This document shows positions 17,753-28,300 of a stretch of 64,000 nucleotides of DNA, one piece after another (position 1 is the stretch's first letter; each line of letters starts with the position of its first letter). The notes beneath the pieces were generated by a model that saw nothing but the letters and a program-made list of their open reading frames with translations, did not search any database and had not been told where the DNA came from. The DNA lies in the NCBI GenBank assembly GCA_018365455.1, contig JAGZJZ010000019.1:57342-121341 (forward strand), written 5' to 3'. Source of the stretch: Clostridiales bacterium. GTDB taxonomy: Bacteria > Bacillota > Clostridia > Lachnospirales > Lachnospiraceae. The translations under genes and the position numbers were made by a program.

Positions 17753-18319
17753 TTATTCTTCATCAAAGACATAATATTTTTTACAGATCATATCATGGAA
17801 ATAACATTCTGTATTATCTATAACCAATTCATACAAACCCACAATACTTTCCGTTTTCCCTAGCGTTGATTGATAATGATAAACTCCCGTTTTCTTATTT
17901 TTCACCTTATCTATTATATCATTTATTAATTCATCAATGGAAAACTGTCTATTTTTTGTTCTAGGCCACTTTTTAATTATTCTTCTAACAGCATTCTTAT
18001 TCAATTTAACTTTTTTAGCTGCATAATATTGTTTAGGAAATAACAATCTCTTTTCTGTTCCCAAAGCCCCTAGTATATTGTCAAAAAGCAGTTTTTGGTC
18101 ATCATATACAAACCCCATTTCTAAATATGACTGAATATGCACCACTGCCTGCGTTAATAGCTCCTTTTTTCCCGATATAATAAAATCATTATATAAATAT
18201 TCAATACTATCCAACAACACCTGACTGACAGTCAGTCCAGTAACTTCGGGCAAGCCAATTACTGATAATTTTATTGCCTCAATCTGTCTCCTATATTGTT
18301 CAAAATCAATATGCTCCAA
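17753..18319 (-). CDS. Unknown 188-residue protein heading the lanthipeptide operon
   Basis: No family recognised. The protein is soluble, with a mostly helical N-terminal half (FEQYRRQIEAIKLSVIG) and a basic middle (KLNKNAVRRIIKKWPRTKNR) followed by a C-terminal part with ECYFHDMICKKYYVF. It starts at TTG (18319) with AAAGGGG 10 bases ahead and ends 25 bases before the response-regulator ATG, downstream of a promoter-like sequence. As first gene of the operon it could be a regulator, an adaptor or an immunity factor; nothing in the sequence decides. Confidence 0.7.
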   Translation of the reverse strand: MEHIDFEQYRRQIEAIKLSVIGLPEVTGLTVSQVLLDSIEYLYNDFIISGKKELLTQAVVHIQSYLEMGFVYDDQKLLFDNILGALGTEKRLLFPKQYYAAKKVKLNKNAVRRIIKKWPRTKNRQFSIDELINDIIDKVKNKKTGVYHYQSTLGKTESIVGLYELVIDNTECYFHDMICKKYYVFDEE

Positions 18320-18349
18320 ATCACATATCCCCTTTCCATTTTCTTCTAT

Positions 18350-18379
18350 AGTATATCAATTGTGCATATTTGTAAACAA
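18350..18379 (-). promoter_or_regulatory. Promoter candidate of the lanthipeptide operon
   Basis: Minus-strand TTGTTT (18374-18379) and TATACT (18350-18355) are 18 bases apart, 31 bases before the TTG start. It faces away from the plus-strand XRE gene, whose own -10 candidate TATAAT is at 18428-18433. The shared 130-base spacer makes this divergent regulator a candidate controller of the operon. Confidence 0.5.
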
Positions 18380-18451
18380 TATAGGCATATTACTTATTTC
18401 ATTTTTAAAAATCTTACTGATAGACTATATAATATAAGCAGGAGGAACATT

Positions 18452-18781
18452 ATGTTTAAGCAAATAGGAATCCGCATAAAAACTGCTCGTATAAATGCAG
18501 GGCTTACGCAAGAACAATTATCAGAACGTTTAGAATGTTCATCAAGTTTTATAAGCCGTTTGGAAACAGGAAGAGTCTCAACCAGTTTAGAAAAGCTATA
18601 TGAGATTTCCCAAATTTTAAATGTAGGGTTGGAGACCTTACTATATGACTTCCTATCTGATACTTCTCCATACCTTGATCCTATTACTATTGAAGTATTA
18701 TCCAAGTTAGAACATCTTCCTTCAGCATATAGGGAAGCTGCCCTTGAAATGATACAGTCTCTTGCCAAACTGTATAAGTGA
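18452..18781 (+). CDS. XRE-family transcriptional regulator, divergent
   Basis: A 109-residue protein. The helix-turn-helix is residues about 8-60 (GLTQEQLSERLECSSSFISR), and a helical C-terminus ends MIQSLAKLYK. The ATG at 18452 has GGAGG 7-8 bases upstream; the open frame to 18296 lacks a signal. It is the only plus-strand gene in the first 56 kb and diverges from the lanthipeptide operon, so it probably represses or activates it. Downstream, 18782-18964 holds nothing recognisable. Confidence 0.88.
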   Translation: MFKQIGIRIKTARINAGLTQEQLSERLECSSSFISRLETGRVSTSLEKLYEISQILNVGLETLLYDFLSDTSPYLDPITIEVLSKLEHLPSAYREAALEMIQSLAKLYK

Positions 18782-18964
18782 TTATAATTCAAAAAATGAA
18801 AATATGTTTATTTTGTCTCTAAATTGCATGTTTTCGCCCGCGAATAACTCAGGGCAAACTACATAGAATTTAATTATAGTATTGTTTTGTCCAAATTACA
18901 ACAATGACTCTTCTGTCTCATTCCATCTAATACCAAGTAATACTTTTATATTCTTTTTCTATTG

Positions 18965-19003
18965 AATATGACCGTTGCGGGACGTTCCTACAACGGTCAT
19001 ATT
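18965..19003. terminator. 13-bp perfect hairpin between convergent genes
   Basis: AATATGACCGTTG (18965-18977) pairs perfectly with 18991-19003. It lies between the plus-strand XRE gene (ends 18781) and the minus-strand gene ending at 19054, so it probably terminates both. Confidence 0.75.
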
Positions 19004-19053
19004 ATCTAACAAATAAAAGAATGAACTTCACCCAACTAAGATTTTTAATCATT

Positions 19054-19779
19054 CTAGGGATGACCAGGTAAATCTCCCTTTCCTTTTGCCATTTCAGTCA
19101 ATTCATCATTTACAAAAATAACCTTCCTCAGCGTCTCCAGATATTCTCGACTACATGTTTCGCACTGTTCTCCAAATACTTTATATCCATATATTCTTTT
19201 GGGCGTAAGGCCCTCTCGACCAACTACCCATGCAACAATCCCCCCCAAACGAAACATTTGCATAATTTGATTTTCAACATGCGCTCTTTCTGCAAAAAGA
19301 ACCTCATCATCGAATCTATCCAAATTAGTAATTTTCCACACTCTATAAGTCACTTCTTCTCCTCGCAAAAGAACCAAGTATTTTTTGCTTATTGGTTCGT
19401 ATATTTCATTAACTAATTTATCTAAATTTTTTAGTTGTTGCTCAGTCAATTTTGCTTTAGAATTATAGTTTTCCCATATTGCTTCTGTACAACTAGATTC
19501 ATAAAGCATTTTCATAATCCAATAGTTTTTTGCCGCTTCAATATCTTTTTCACTGACATTCTCACGATACAGTTCCCAAAAACCCATTAATTCAACATAC
19601 TTTTCACTAGGAGCCAGTATCTCTCCATTATCTCCGACATAAAAAAAATATCGTTCACACTCTTCCACTTCACTAATCCCTCTCATCCGCCTGCGTAATA
19701 CCTTATCACATCTAACTAACGCGTTGAGTGCGGAATTTTCTTTGTAAAATTCATCCATAAATATCTCTACTAAATGCAT
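19054..19779 (-). CDS. Unknown 241-residue protein next to XRE regulator
   Basis: No family recognised. The protein is soluble and rich in charged residues and Trp/Tyr (GFWELYRENVSEKDIE; RGEEVTYRVWKITNLDRF). A Cys pair lies near the C-terminus (GEQCETCSREYL). No HExxH or other catalytic motif is evident. The ATG at 19779 has GGAGGG 6 bases upstream. It follows the XRE gene at 19835-20161 by 55 bases, so the pair is probably one operon. XRE-plus-effector pairs are common in toxin-antitoxin and phage-response systems, but here that is a guess. Confidence 0.7.
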   Translation of the reverse strand: MHLVEIFMDEFYKENSALNALVRCDKVLRRRMRGISEVEECERYFFYVGDNGEILAPSEKYVELMGFWELYRENVSEKDIEAAKNYWIMKMLYESSCTEAIWENYNSKAKLTEQQLKNLDKLVNEIYEPISKKYLVLLRGEEVTYRVWKITNLDRFDDEVLFAERAHVENQIMQMFRLGGIVAWVVGREGLTPKRIYGYKVFGEQCETCSREYLETLRKVIFVNDELTEMAKGKGDLPGHP

Positions 19780-19834
19780 ATTATCCCTCCAGTAGAACAA
19801 AAAAAGATAACCTTATAAAAAGATTATCTTTCTC

Positions 19835-20161
19835 TCATCTTAATTCTTTGATACTGCGGATAATTTGAAGTGTCACTTGTTTTTCTTTTACCGACAATGT
19901 CTCCCACTCACACAGAATCTGTTTCTGAGCATCTGAGTATTCTTCAAGATAACTATCACCCTCAAAGAAAAATTGTGACAATGTAATACCGAAACCTTTG
20001 CAAATTTTCTCTAATGTTGTTATCTTTGGTATGCAACCACGAGACATAAGATTCGACAGAGACGATTGCGTGATACCCGATTGCCTTGATAATTCATACT
20101 GTGACATATGCTTCGCTTCTAATAATTGATTTATCCTTTTTATAATATAGTCATCCCTCAT
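19835..20161 (-). CDS. XRE-family transcriptional regulator
   Basis: A 108-residue regulator. The helix-turn-helix is at residues about 6-60 (MSQYELSRQSGITQSSLSNL); the tail is SVKEKQVTLQIIRSIKELR. The ATG at 20161 has GAGG 8 bases upstream; a GTG 9 bases earlier is possible. It is the first gene of a two-gene unit with the unknown protein at 19054-19779. A GTTAC/GTAAC palindrome upstream could be its operator. Confidence 0.88.
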   Translation of the reverse strand: MRDDYIIKRINQLLEAKHMSQYELSRQSGITQSSLSNLMSRGCIPKITTLEKICKGFGITLSQFFFEGDSYLEEYSDAQKQILCEWETLSVKEKQVTLQIIRSIKELR

Positions 20162-20194
20162 ACCGGACACCTCTTTTTTCTAAATTCATTGAAT

Positions 20195-20208
20195 GTTACT
20201 ATTGTAAC
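20195..20208. promoter_or_regulatory. Operator-like palindrome upstream of XRE gene
   Basis: GTTAC-TATT-GTAAC lies 34 bases before the XRE start, within a wider ATTGAA/TTTCAAT repeat (about 20189-20219). It is a plausible autoregulatory site. Confidence 0.4.
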
Positions 20209-20299
20209 CTTCTTTCAATAAATTTTTTAGTTTTCGTCACGGTATATTTAATTAACTATATATAGTAGTATCAAAGTAAAAAAATAAGATATTGATAAG

Positions 20300-20533
20300 C
20301 TACATAAATTCTTTTAGCACTTCATATAAATAAGAATGCTGGGGCAGAAAATTTCTAAATTCCTTTATCAAATCCCAAGTGGCCTGCAATTCTGAAGTAG
20401 CAGATGGCAGTTCTGATTTATAATATTCTTCTTCCTCCTTTATTACCAATTCTAGCAAATTCAAAGATTGTTGTATATTTTTTTGACAATAGTTCCCAGC
20501 CAGTGTATCCAAAAAAAAGTCTGTAAGTTCCAT
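20300..20533 (-). CDS. Unknown 77-residue acidic protein
   Basis: No family recognised. The protein is acidic and helical (MELTDFFLDTLAGNYCQ at the start; LLELVIKEEEEYYKSELP in the middle). The ATG at 20533 has AAGGAGG 6 bases upstream; the longer frame to 20575 would overlap that site. It lies between two XRE regulator genes, about 140 bases from each. It could be an antirepressor or ICE control protein. Confidence 0.6.
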   Translation of the reverse strand: MELTDFFLDTLAGNYCQKNIQQSLNLLELVIKEEEEYYKSELPSATSELQATWDLIKEFRNFLPQHSYLYEVLKEFM

Positions 20534-20675
20534 ACTTCCCTCCTTTATACGCTTAAAGACGCTTTGTATTCTCATATGTTACATCTTTTTCCCCAATATG
20601 TCTACTTATTTCCTTCGACATACTTCTACAAAAAATATGCAAAAAAAATAGAACTCGACAGAACTCCATATTCTA

Positions 20676-21011
20676 TCAATTCCCATTTTTCTTTATCACA
20701 GTATCCATTATACAATCTAACATTTCAACCTGATCCGGAGGTAATTTCTTTACCTTTTCATATACAGCAGAATAAATATCTTCACTATTATCACTCGGTA
20801 AATGCAATTCCTGTGCCATTAGATAATCAGGGGACACATTTAAAGCATTACAGAGATCTATTAACAAACTAAAACTCGGAAAACGTGCTCCCGATTCTAT
20901 TTGTCGTATATGTCCTGAGTTGACATCACATAATTCGGCTAATTTCTCCGATGTTAATTTTCGTTGCTTTCTTATATAATTGACCTTTTTTCCAAATAAT
21001 TTATTGCCCAT
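20676..21011 (-). CDS. XRE-family transcriptional regulator
   Basis: A 111-residue regulator with the helix-turn-helix at about residues 8-62 (KLTSEKLAELCDVNSGHIRQ) and a C-terminal tail VEMLDCIMDTVIKKNGN. The ATG at 21011 is preferred because the product then begins MGNKLFGKKVNYIRKQR, which is normal for the family. It is the third of three XRE-type genes within 2.6 kb. From 21012 to 21336 (about 325 bases) nothing further was recognised beyond AT-rich promoter-like sequence. Confidence 0.87.
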   Translation of the reverse strand: MGNKLFGKKVNYIRKQRKLTSEKLAELCDVNSGHIRQIESGARFPSFSLLIDLCNALNVSPDYLMAQELHLPSDNSEDIYSAVYEKVKKLPPDQVEMLDCIMDTVIKKNGN

Positions 21012-21336
21012 AATACCATCCCAAAATTGAATAACTAAAAGTCGCACTTTATTCTAACTTTTTTCAATGTCATTTGCTAGCCTCTTATTGTTACTTTGCG
21101 TCTTTCAGAATACATCCCGTTTTATTTAGAGCAATTTGCCTTATTTTCTTTTAAACATATTTTATAAATCAGAAGTCATCCCTTGAATTGTTTATTCTTA
21201 CCATGCATACAGCATAATGCTATTAACATTGCCAATATAATACATTAATAAACATTTGTGTCATTTTTTTCATGAACTGTATCTTTTTGACCGTTGTATC
21301 AGCATTCAAGAAAATCCAAAACACCTCATTATATAA

Positions 21337-21368
21337 AAAACGCTGCAAGATTGCTCCTGCAGCGTTTT
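21337..21368 (-). terminator. Terminator after the DUF4315-like gene
   Basis: AAAACGCTGCA (21337-21347) pairs with 21358-21368, followed by a T-run on the minus strand (A6 at 21335-21340). It starts 4 bases after the gene's last codon and marks the downstream end of the ICE backbone operon. Confidence 0.85.
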
Positions 21369-21372
21369 CTAA

Positions 21373-21633
21373 TTATTTCTTCTTAGTACCAATTTCGCCT
21401 TCAACAACTGTTAGGCTTTGTAACAACATTTTAAAATCACTTAGTGACTTCCCTGAATCTAAAAATGCACGATATACATCCTCTTTTTCTTTATCTGATA
21501 TCTTTTTCAAAATTTCTTTTTTCTTAGATTTTAAAGTCTTCAAAGTTTCTGTATGTTCATCAATCTCAACTTGTATGTTCTCTAATTGTTCCTCCAGTGA
21601 TAAATTGAGTTCTTTTCTTCTTCCCCTAGCCAT
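21373..21633 (-). CDS. DUF4315-like small coiled-coil protein
   Basis: An 86-residue charged protein. A long helix (LEEQLENIQVEIDEHTETLK and onward) is followed by DVYRAFLDSGKSLSDFKMLL, which matches the end of DUF4315 proteins. The ATG has GGAGG 7 bases upstream. DUF4315 genes accompany SpoVG, NlpC/P60 and VirB4 genes in Clostridia ICEs, which fits here. It is the last gene of the long backbone operon and is followed directly by a terminator. The molecular role is unknown. Confidence 0.65.
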   Translation of the reverse strand: MARGRRKELNLSLEEQLENIQVEIDEHTETLKTLKSKKKEILKKISDKEKEDVYRAFLDSGKSLSDFKMLLQSLTVVEGEIGTKKK

Positions 21634-21716
21634 GTGAAATCCTCCATTTTCCTGATTTGATAGTTAATCTTATTTTTTAATATTACAGCCAAATTGTAAA
21701 AAAGTCTATAGATATT

Positions 21717-22319
21717 TTATCTGCTCTGTGTTCCTCTCCTTGTCTGCCGTTGATTCTCCAGTTTCTTATGATACTCTTCCATTACTGCTGTTTCCAACTC
21801 ACGTTTAAATTCTCCACTAACTGGATGGGCAATATCCTCTTTTTCCTGCTTCTGCCTGTTCTCACGTTGCGGCATCCCCACAAAAGTCTTACCATTCCAT
21901 CCCTGGATCACATGAATCTGCTGTACGGCAAATGCATCCTGTATCTTAATCGCCGCCTCAGCCTTGAATGTGGCATTTCCCTGGATTGGAGATACGCTTA
22001 AGTCATAATACATCTCCTCATCCCCCCAGGATTGTTCCACATCCATCATTTTTTCCTCTCCTGTGATTTGCCGGTAAGCCTCCACTGCCAGTTCGGTTAC
22101 TGCCTTCCTGAACTCCCCATCCTTAAAGGAAAAATAAGGCACATAGTCTTCTGTCTCAAAATCGCGGAATTTTGGCATTTCCAGATACAGATTCCCTTTT
22201 GTAGATTCTTTCAGTGCGATATTTTTTGCACAAAAACAATTTTCAAACGTGATACTCACAAATCCCCTTAAATTGCTATCCTCTTTTTCAATTTTGTATA
22301 CTCTGATATTATAATCCAT
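21717..22319 (-). CDS. SpoVG-family protein, two tandem repeats
   Basis: A 200-residue protein with two SpoVG-like halves: residues 1-100 (NIRVYKIEKEDSNLRGFVSI, later FVSITFENCFCAKNIAL) and 105-200 (LSVSPIQGNATFKAEAAIKI). SpoVG proteins bind nucleic acids; ICE-borne copies are common but their role is unclear. The ATG at 22319 has AAGGAG 9 bases upstream; the longer frame to 22373 would overlap the helicase gene. It is co-transcribed with the large helicase gene upstream. Confidence 0.85.
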   Translation of the reverse strand: MDYNIRVYKIEKEDSNLRGFVSITFENCFCAKNIALKESTKGNLYLEMPKFRDFETEDYVPYFSFKDGEFRKAVTELAVEAYRQITGEEKMMDVEQSWGDEEMYYDLSVSPIQGNATFKAEAAIKIQDAFAVQQIHVIQGWNGKTFVGMPQRENRQKQEKEDIAHPVSGEFKRELETAVMEEYHKKLENQRQTRRGTQSR

Positions 22320-22362
22320 AAATATAACTCCTTTCTGAAAAACATACCTCTGCGGTATATCC

Positions 22363-25300
22363 CTATCTTGCAATTGCGGCTGCCTGTGGCGGGGCTATTG
22401 TTTCTTCCATTTCCTCTGCCATTACAATCTCTTCCTCTTCCTTAATCTCCAACTGCGAATTAATCTCCGTCTGCCGTCTTAATTTTTCTTTGAGTAATCC
22501 CTCATATTGAAATTCTTTTGCATATTCCATTTTGGCATTTTCTAAATCCACTTCGTAGTTATGGATCTTCTGTCCGAGAAGTTCTGCGTCTTTATTTAAC
22601 CCATTTAAGACATTTTCCAAACGTACCATATTGCCGACATCACTTGTACTCACCTCCACCTTATAGGTGTTTTTACCGGCAATCATGATATCCGCTCCCA
22701 TAGAGTGCTTTTTTAACAGCAAAGGGAAGTTTTTAAAACTTCCGATTTCTATTTCATCGTACAATACTGTATTGCTAATGATTTCCTGTAAGATCACCCC
22801 AGCTTCTTTACGCTCCTGGTAAGTCCGTCCGCGCAGGGTTATTTCAAACTGTGGCGCATTTTTTACTGCCTCATCTCTTGTCCTGATATCTTCCTGCACT
22901 CTTTTCAACTCCTGTGTACGTTTTTGGATGCGCTGTGGATACTGGAAAGTAAATGCATCCTGAAGGATGTACCTCTTTCCGTCATAGGCGGCTTTCAGTA
23001 CACGGAGCCTTGTAACCTCATTATCCACTTCCATTTTTTCCATGATGAGCGGATTTCCGGAGGCAATTGCTTTGATTTCTGCGAAATTCAGTACGGTCTC
23101 GTCAATATCTTCGCAGTTGCGGGCAAGCTCTTTATTCGTCATTACCTGGCTTATGAAACGCTGTTTAGTTTCCACAATCCCCCACAAATAAGCATCAAAA
23201 GAGTTTTTCGTCACGTAACGATAAATATTGACTTCTTTATTCTTATTGCCATGCCGGAGGATACGTCCTTCTCTCTGTTCGATTGCCGATGGTTTCCACG
23301 GACAGTCTATATGGTGCGCAGCAATCATCCTATCCTGAATATTCGTGCCGGTGCCCAGTTTATCCGTACTCCCTATAATGATGCGCTTTCTTCCCGACCT
23401 CATATCAGAAAACATTTTATCCCTCTGTTCGTCCGTTTTTGCATCATGGATAAAGCAGATTTCTTCTTCCGGTATCCCTTTTTTTATCAGCTCCTGTTTC
23501 AAATAGTCGTAGACTGTGAATTTTTTTCCCATTCCCGGTGTACCTATATCTGAAAATACAATCTGAGTCCCCTTGTCCCCATCTGAATCTATATATTCGC
23601 GATAAATATTTTCTACCGCTTTATTCAATTTAGAGTCTTTATCTACAGGAGCATCCAAATCCAAAAGCCGGGGGTCAGTCCCAAGCAGGCGGGCTTCGCC
23701 GGTTATCTTCAGCATATTGTCAATTTTGGGGGCAACAAGCCCGTTATGGATCTGCTCTGCCCGTGTCACCATCTCCTCCATGCGTTCCCGCACATAATCC
23801 GAGGCTTCTGATTCTACAATGATATATTTCCCGTTCTTTAGTTTCGGACGCTCAATATCCAGCATATCTGAAAGGATAACATCTGCAAACTCGCGGTACA
23901 TCTGCATCAACTCTGGCAGGTTCACAAACTTATTGAACCTTGTCCTCATCCGGTATCCGGTTCCCTCCGGTGCCAGTTCCAAAGAGGTAGTCACCTCACC
24001 AAAAGAAGCCGCCCATGCATCAAAATTGTAGATTCCCATCTCTTGCAGACGTTTCTCCTGTAAGTATAACTGCATGACATACATTTCTGACATACTATTG
24101 GAAATAGGGGTGCCTGTTGCCATGACTACGCCTGTCCCATGATTGACCTCATTAATATATTGGATTTTCATTCGCATGTCTGTAGCCCGCTGCGCGCCAT
24201 TGGTGTTAATGCCTGCAACATTACTCATCTTTGTAAAAATTTCAAGATTCTTGAAATTGTGTGCCTCATCTACGAACAGGGCATTGACGCCCAATTCCTC
24301 GAAGTTAACCACATGGTCTTTGATCTCCTCATTGTTCAGATTCTGGATCTTGTCCTTGAGATGTTCCTTTTTTGCCTCCATCTGCTTGACTGACCAGTTC
24401 TTCCCCTCTTCCAGTTTTGCCATATCAATAGCACGAACAAGCGTCTCTACCTGTTCCTCCATCATTTGCTTCTGCCGCTCTTCTGACATCGGGATTCTTT
24501 GGAACTGGGTATGCCCAATGATCACACAGTTATAATCTCCTGTTGCGATCCTGGCTACCATACGCTGCCTGTTTTCTTTTTGGAAGTCCTCCTTTTTCGT
24601 GATCAGGACATGGGCATTGGGATATACCCTCAAAAATTCTGCCCCCATTTGGAAAGTCAGGTGGTTTGGAACCGTTATCATGGGTTTTGTAGCTAAACCC
24701 AGCCTTCTCATTTCCATACAGGCACAGATCATCTCTATGGATTTCCCGGCCCCTACTGCATGTGCCAGCAATGTATTTCCACCTGAAGAGAGAATCCTTG
24801 CGATTGCATTTTTTTGATATGGACGCAGCTTTATCAACGGGTTCAGTCCCGGAAGTTCCAGATAGGAGCCGTCATATTCCCGGAGCCGGATCGCATTAAA
24901 GGTCTGGTTATAGTAATCCACATACTTTTTCCTTCTTTGCGGGTCCTTGAATATCCATACCCGGAACTCTTCTTTTATCTGCTCTGCCCGGTCCCTTGCA
25001 AGCATCGTCTCCTTCCGGTTTAACACATAACGCACCTTTTCCCCATCTTCCACACGGTCCCGCACAGTAATGATACGCCCGTTTAAGATTTCTTCGATCA
25101 GGGTATAGGCGTCCATTCTTTTTGTTCCATACGTCTGCTGTGCCAATATACTGCCAGATGCAGAACTTTTATTTTCAAGATGATAGGACATATCCACATC
25201 CAGCCGCTCTAACGTAACGGCATGATTGAGGTTTGTACACTTCCCACGCTGAAGATTATCCGGTGTTTTCAAAGTTTCATAAATGAACTGCTCATAATCT

Positions 25301-28300
25301 TCTGTGGATATCCATGTTGTTCCCAGTTTTACGCTGATTTCCGATGCTGTAAGGTCCTTCGGCTGCACACGCTCCAATGCCTCTACATTTTCTGCATACT
25401 GCGGGTCGCTCTGGGCGTATATATATGCTGTCTTAAGTTTCTGGCGTACATTGCCGCTTAGATATTCCTCTGCAGTCTCCCATCCTGTATTTGGATTCTC
25501 CAGGTCCGCATTCATGGGATTGAGGAATATCCTTCCTTGAAGTTCTTTTAACATTTCCCTGCGCTCTCCCTGATAGAGTGACAGCATATAGGGAATGTTG
25601 ACTTTGCCGTATTCTGACAGGCTGATATGCAATGCCTCAATCGCATTATCCGCCTTTTCCACGATGGCTTTTGGCTGGATCGTTCTTTTGTAGAACATGT
25701 CTGCTTTATGTACAGTTTTATTATCTTCATCCACTACTTCTAACGAAGCGATCAGGGGATAATCGTTATCCTGCCGGAATGCAGATTTATTGGTCCGATT
25801 AACGAAATAACCGTGTGTCTCTACAAATGCGTCATATGCTTTGTTTAAATGCCGCTGTGCCTCCTGTAATTCACTGTCAGAACAATTTGCCACCTGCATA
25901 TCCATAAGTTCCCGCACTGCCAGCCTAATCTTGTGCATACCACGGATGCGCCGCTTTACGCTCTCCTTTGCCTGGCATCGGTACATATAAGCGCCTTCAC
26001 GGTAATAGACTTCATCATTTTTTACTGTAAAGGTATAATTTGGTACATCAGGGTCTGCCTCAACCCTGTCACGTTCCGGTGCTGGATCATGGACATCTCC
26101 TTCCCAATATACATTTTTAGGAAGTTCATCGACCGCACTTGCCAGTCGGTCAGACAGGTTAAAGTCCGGCTCCTCATTCATGAGAGCCGTGTACTTTGAA
26201 TTTTTTCCAAAGAAGCGCTCATCCCATACCATCCTGCCCAGAAGCATCTCCGTATGCTCCAGATAATACTCATTTACGGGAACTTTATCTTCTGTCAGCC
26301 CCGTAAATGTCCAGATTGGCTCTGTTAGTGTACGCTCCGGCTTTTTCTGGAAGAATAAGATATCACTTGTCACATCTGTATTGGCGTCCCGGCTGAAGGA
26401 TTTCCCCGGAAGGCGGATCGCGCCCAACAAGTCCGCCTGTTCTGCCAGTTCTTTTCTAAATTTATTATCCGCTTTATCCAGCGTACCTTTACTGGTGACC
26501 ACTGCCATGATTCCCCCCGGACGTAGCAGGTCCATGCTCTTTGCAATGAAATAATCATGGATTCTTAATTTTTTCTTTTTATATTTCGGGTCATATGGCC
26601 TGAAATCCCCAAATGGTACATTGCCGATAACCAGGTCAAAGCTATTATCCTCAAATTCTGTTTTTTCAAAGCCTGTCACTTGAATGTTTGCGGAAGGATG
26701 CAGATATTGTGCGATGCGGCCACTGATGGAATCAATTTCTACTCCATAAAGCTGAGATTCCCGCATTGTCTCCGGTAACCCATGATAAAAATTTCCAGTT
26801 GCCATTCCCGGTTCCAATATCTTTCCTTTTTTAAAACCGAATTTTTGGACCGCCTGGTACATCGCTTCTATAATCTCCAGTGGTGTATAAAAAGAGGTAG
26901 TAACACTGGAACGTGCCTGTTTATATTCTTCTTCTGACAGAAGCGCCTTTAATTCTTTGTATTCATGTTTCCATGCTGCATTTTTACTATTGAATGCATT
27001 GGATAATCCGCCCCATCCTATATATCTTGCAAGGATTTCCTGCTCTTCATGTGAAGCCTGGCGGTTCTCTTTATCCAATTGCTTTAACATCCGGATAGCT
27101 GCCACATTGCATTGATATCTGGTCTTGCTGCCACCGGCAGGCATCTTCCAGTCACTATAATAAAAATCCCCTGCAGGCTGTTCCTCCGGTCTTTGCTCCT
27201 GTATTATCCCTATTGGTCCATCCGGTATTTCTCCAGAACGGTCCACAGGATTTTCTACCTGTTTATTTAAAAATTCGTGGAACAGGTTGACAGCCCTCTG
27301 ACCGCAGAAAGCAAATCCTTCCATCTTACCCAGTTCGTATTCTTCCGGCGTAAGAAAGGATTTTTGGTTGACTTCCTCCTGTATTGCCAGCGCGACCTCT
27401 TCATAAGAGAGTAATTGTTCATAGTATTCTTCTTTTTTGTTCTGATAGCCGATCCTGATCACGCTATCCTCGACCCACAGGTTGACTACTTGCCGTCCAT
27501 CTGCCTTAACCACCAGTTCCTTCACAGCATTTGCTTCAGTCAGAATGCATTGAAGAAATTCTATTTTTGATTGTTCTGAAACATCCTGGATAAAAAACTC
27601 TTGGATAAGCGCTTGATATGGTACGATAGCTGCGGATTCTCTGATGAACTGTATGAGCGCCTCTTCCCTGATGCGGTCATGAAATGTGTTCTCTTGTACC
27701 AGTAATGCCCCTTGCTCTGTCAGCTCCTGCAGCTCTCCTGACTGGAACATCTCATCTTCTTTTTCAAGAAGCTGTATGAAACGTAAATTGAATTTTCCGA
27801 ACCATGAAAGCATCTGATACATTTTCTGCTGCTGTCTCAGGAGCTTTTCATCCGCAGTGTAAACAACCCGGTCCTCTTCCATTAAATGGGCGGTCAAGTC
27901 TCCAAATTCTTCCCAGTCAAACCGTACATTTGTAAATTTCTCTCCCGGATCATTCACTAAAGATATCCTCACCCCATCCTCATTGAAATATAATTCATAC
28001 GTTTCATTCTGGATGTGGACGGAATGATAGGCTTGCGGAATCTCTCCCTCCTGCATTATCATCTGCTTGAGAAATTCGTTTTTCACTTCTGGTCTCTGGT
28101 TCGTCGTATATATTCGACACAGCATCTGTCTCAATATGTCCGTATGGACGCCCTGATTGATATACTGTTCCACAATTTCAAGCAGTTTCTTCTGGACAGT
28201 TATTTCTGCTGGTATCTGCTCAGATATGGAAAGCTCCTCTTTTTCTTCTATCTCCACTTCATCCGGATCATCCAAAAGCTGGTCCGATATGGACTGCAGC

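Noticed and set aside
22924..23553. Plus-strand 209-codon ORF in the helicase gene
   Set aside because: Antisense frame to the conserved SNF2 motifs.
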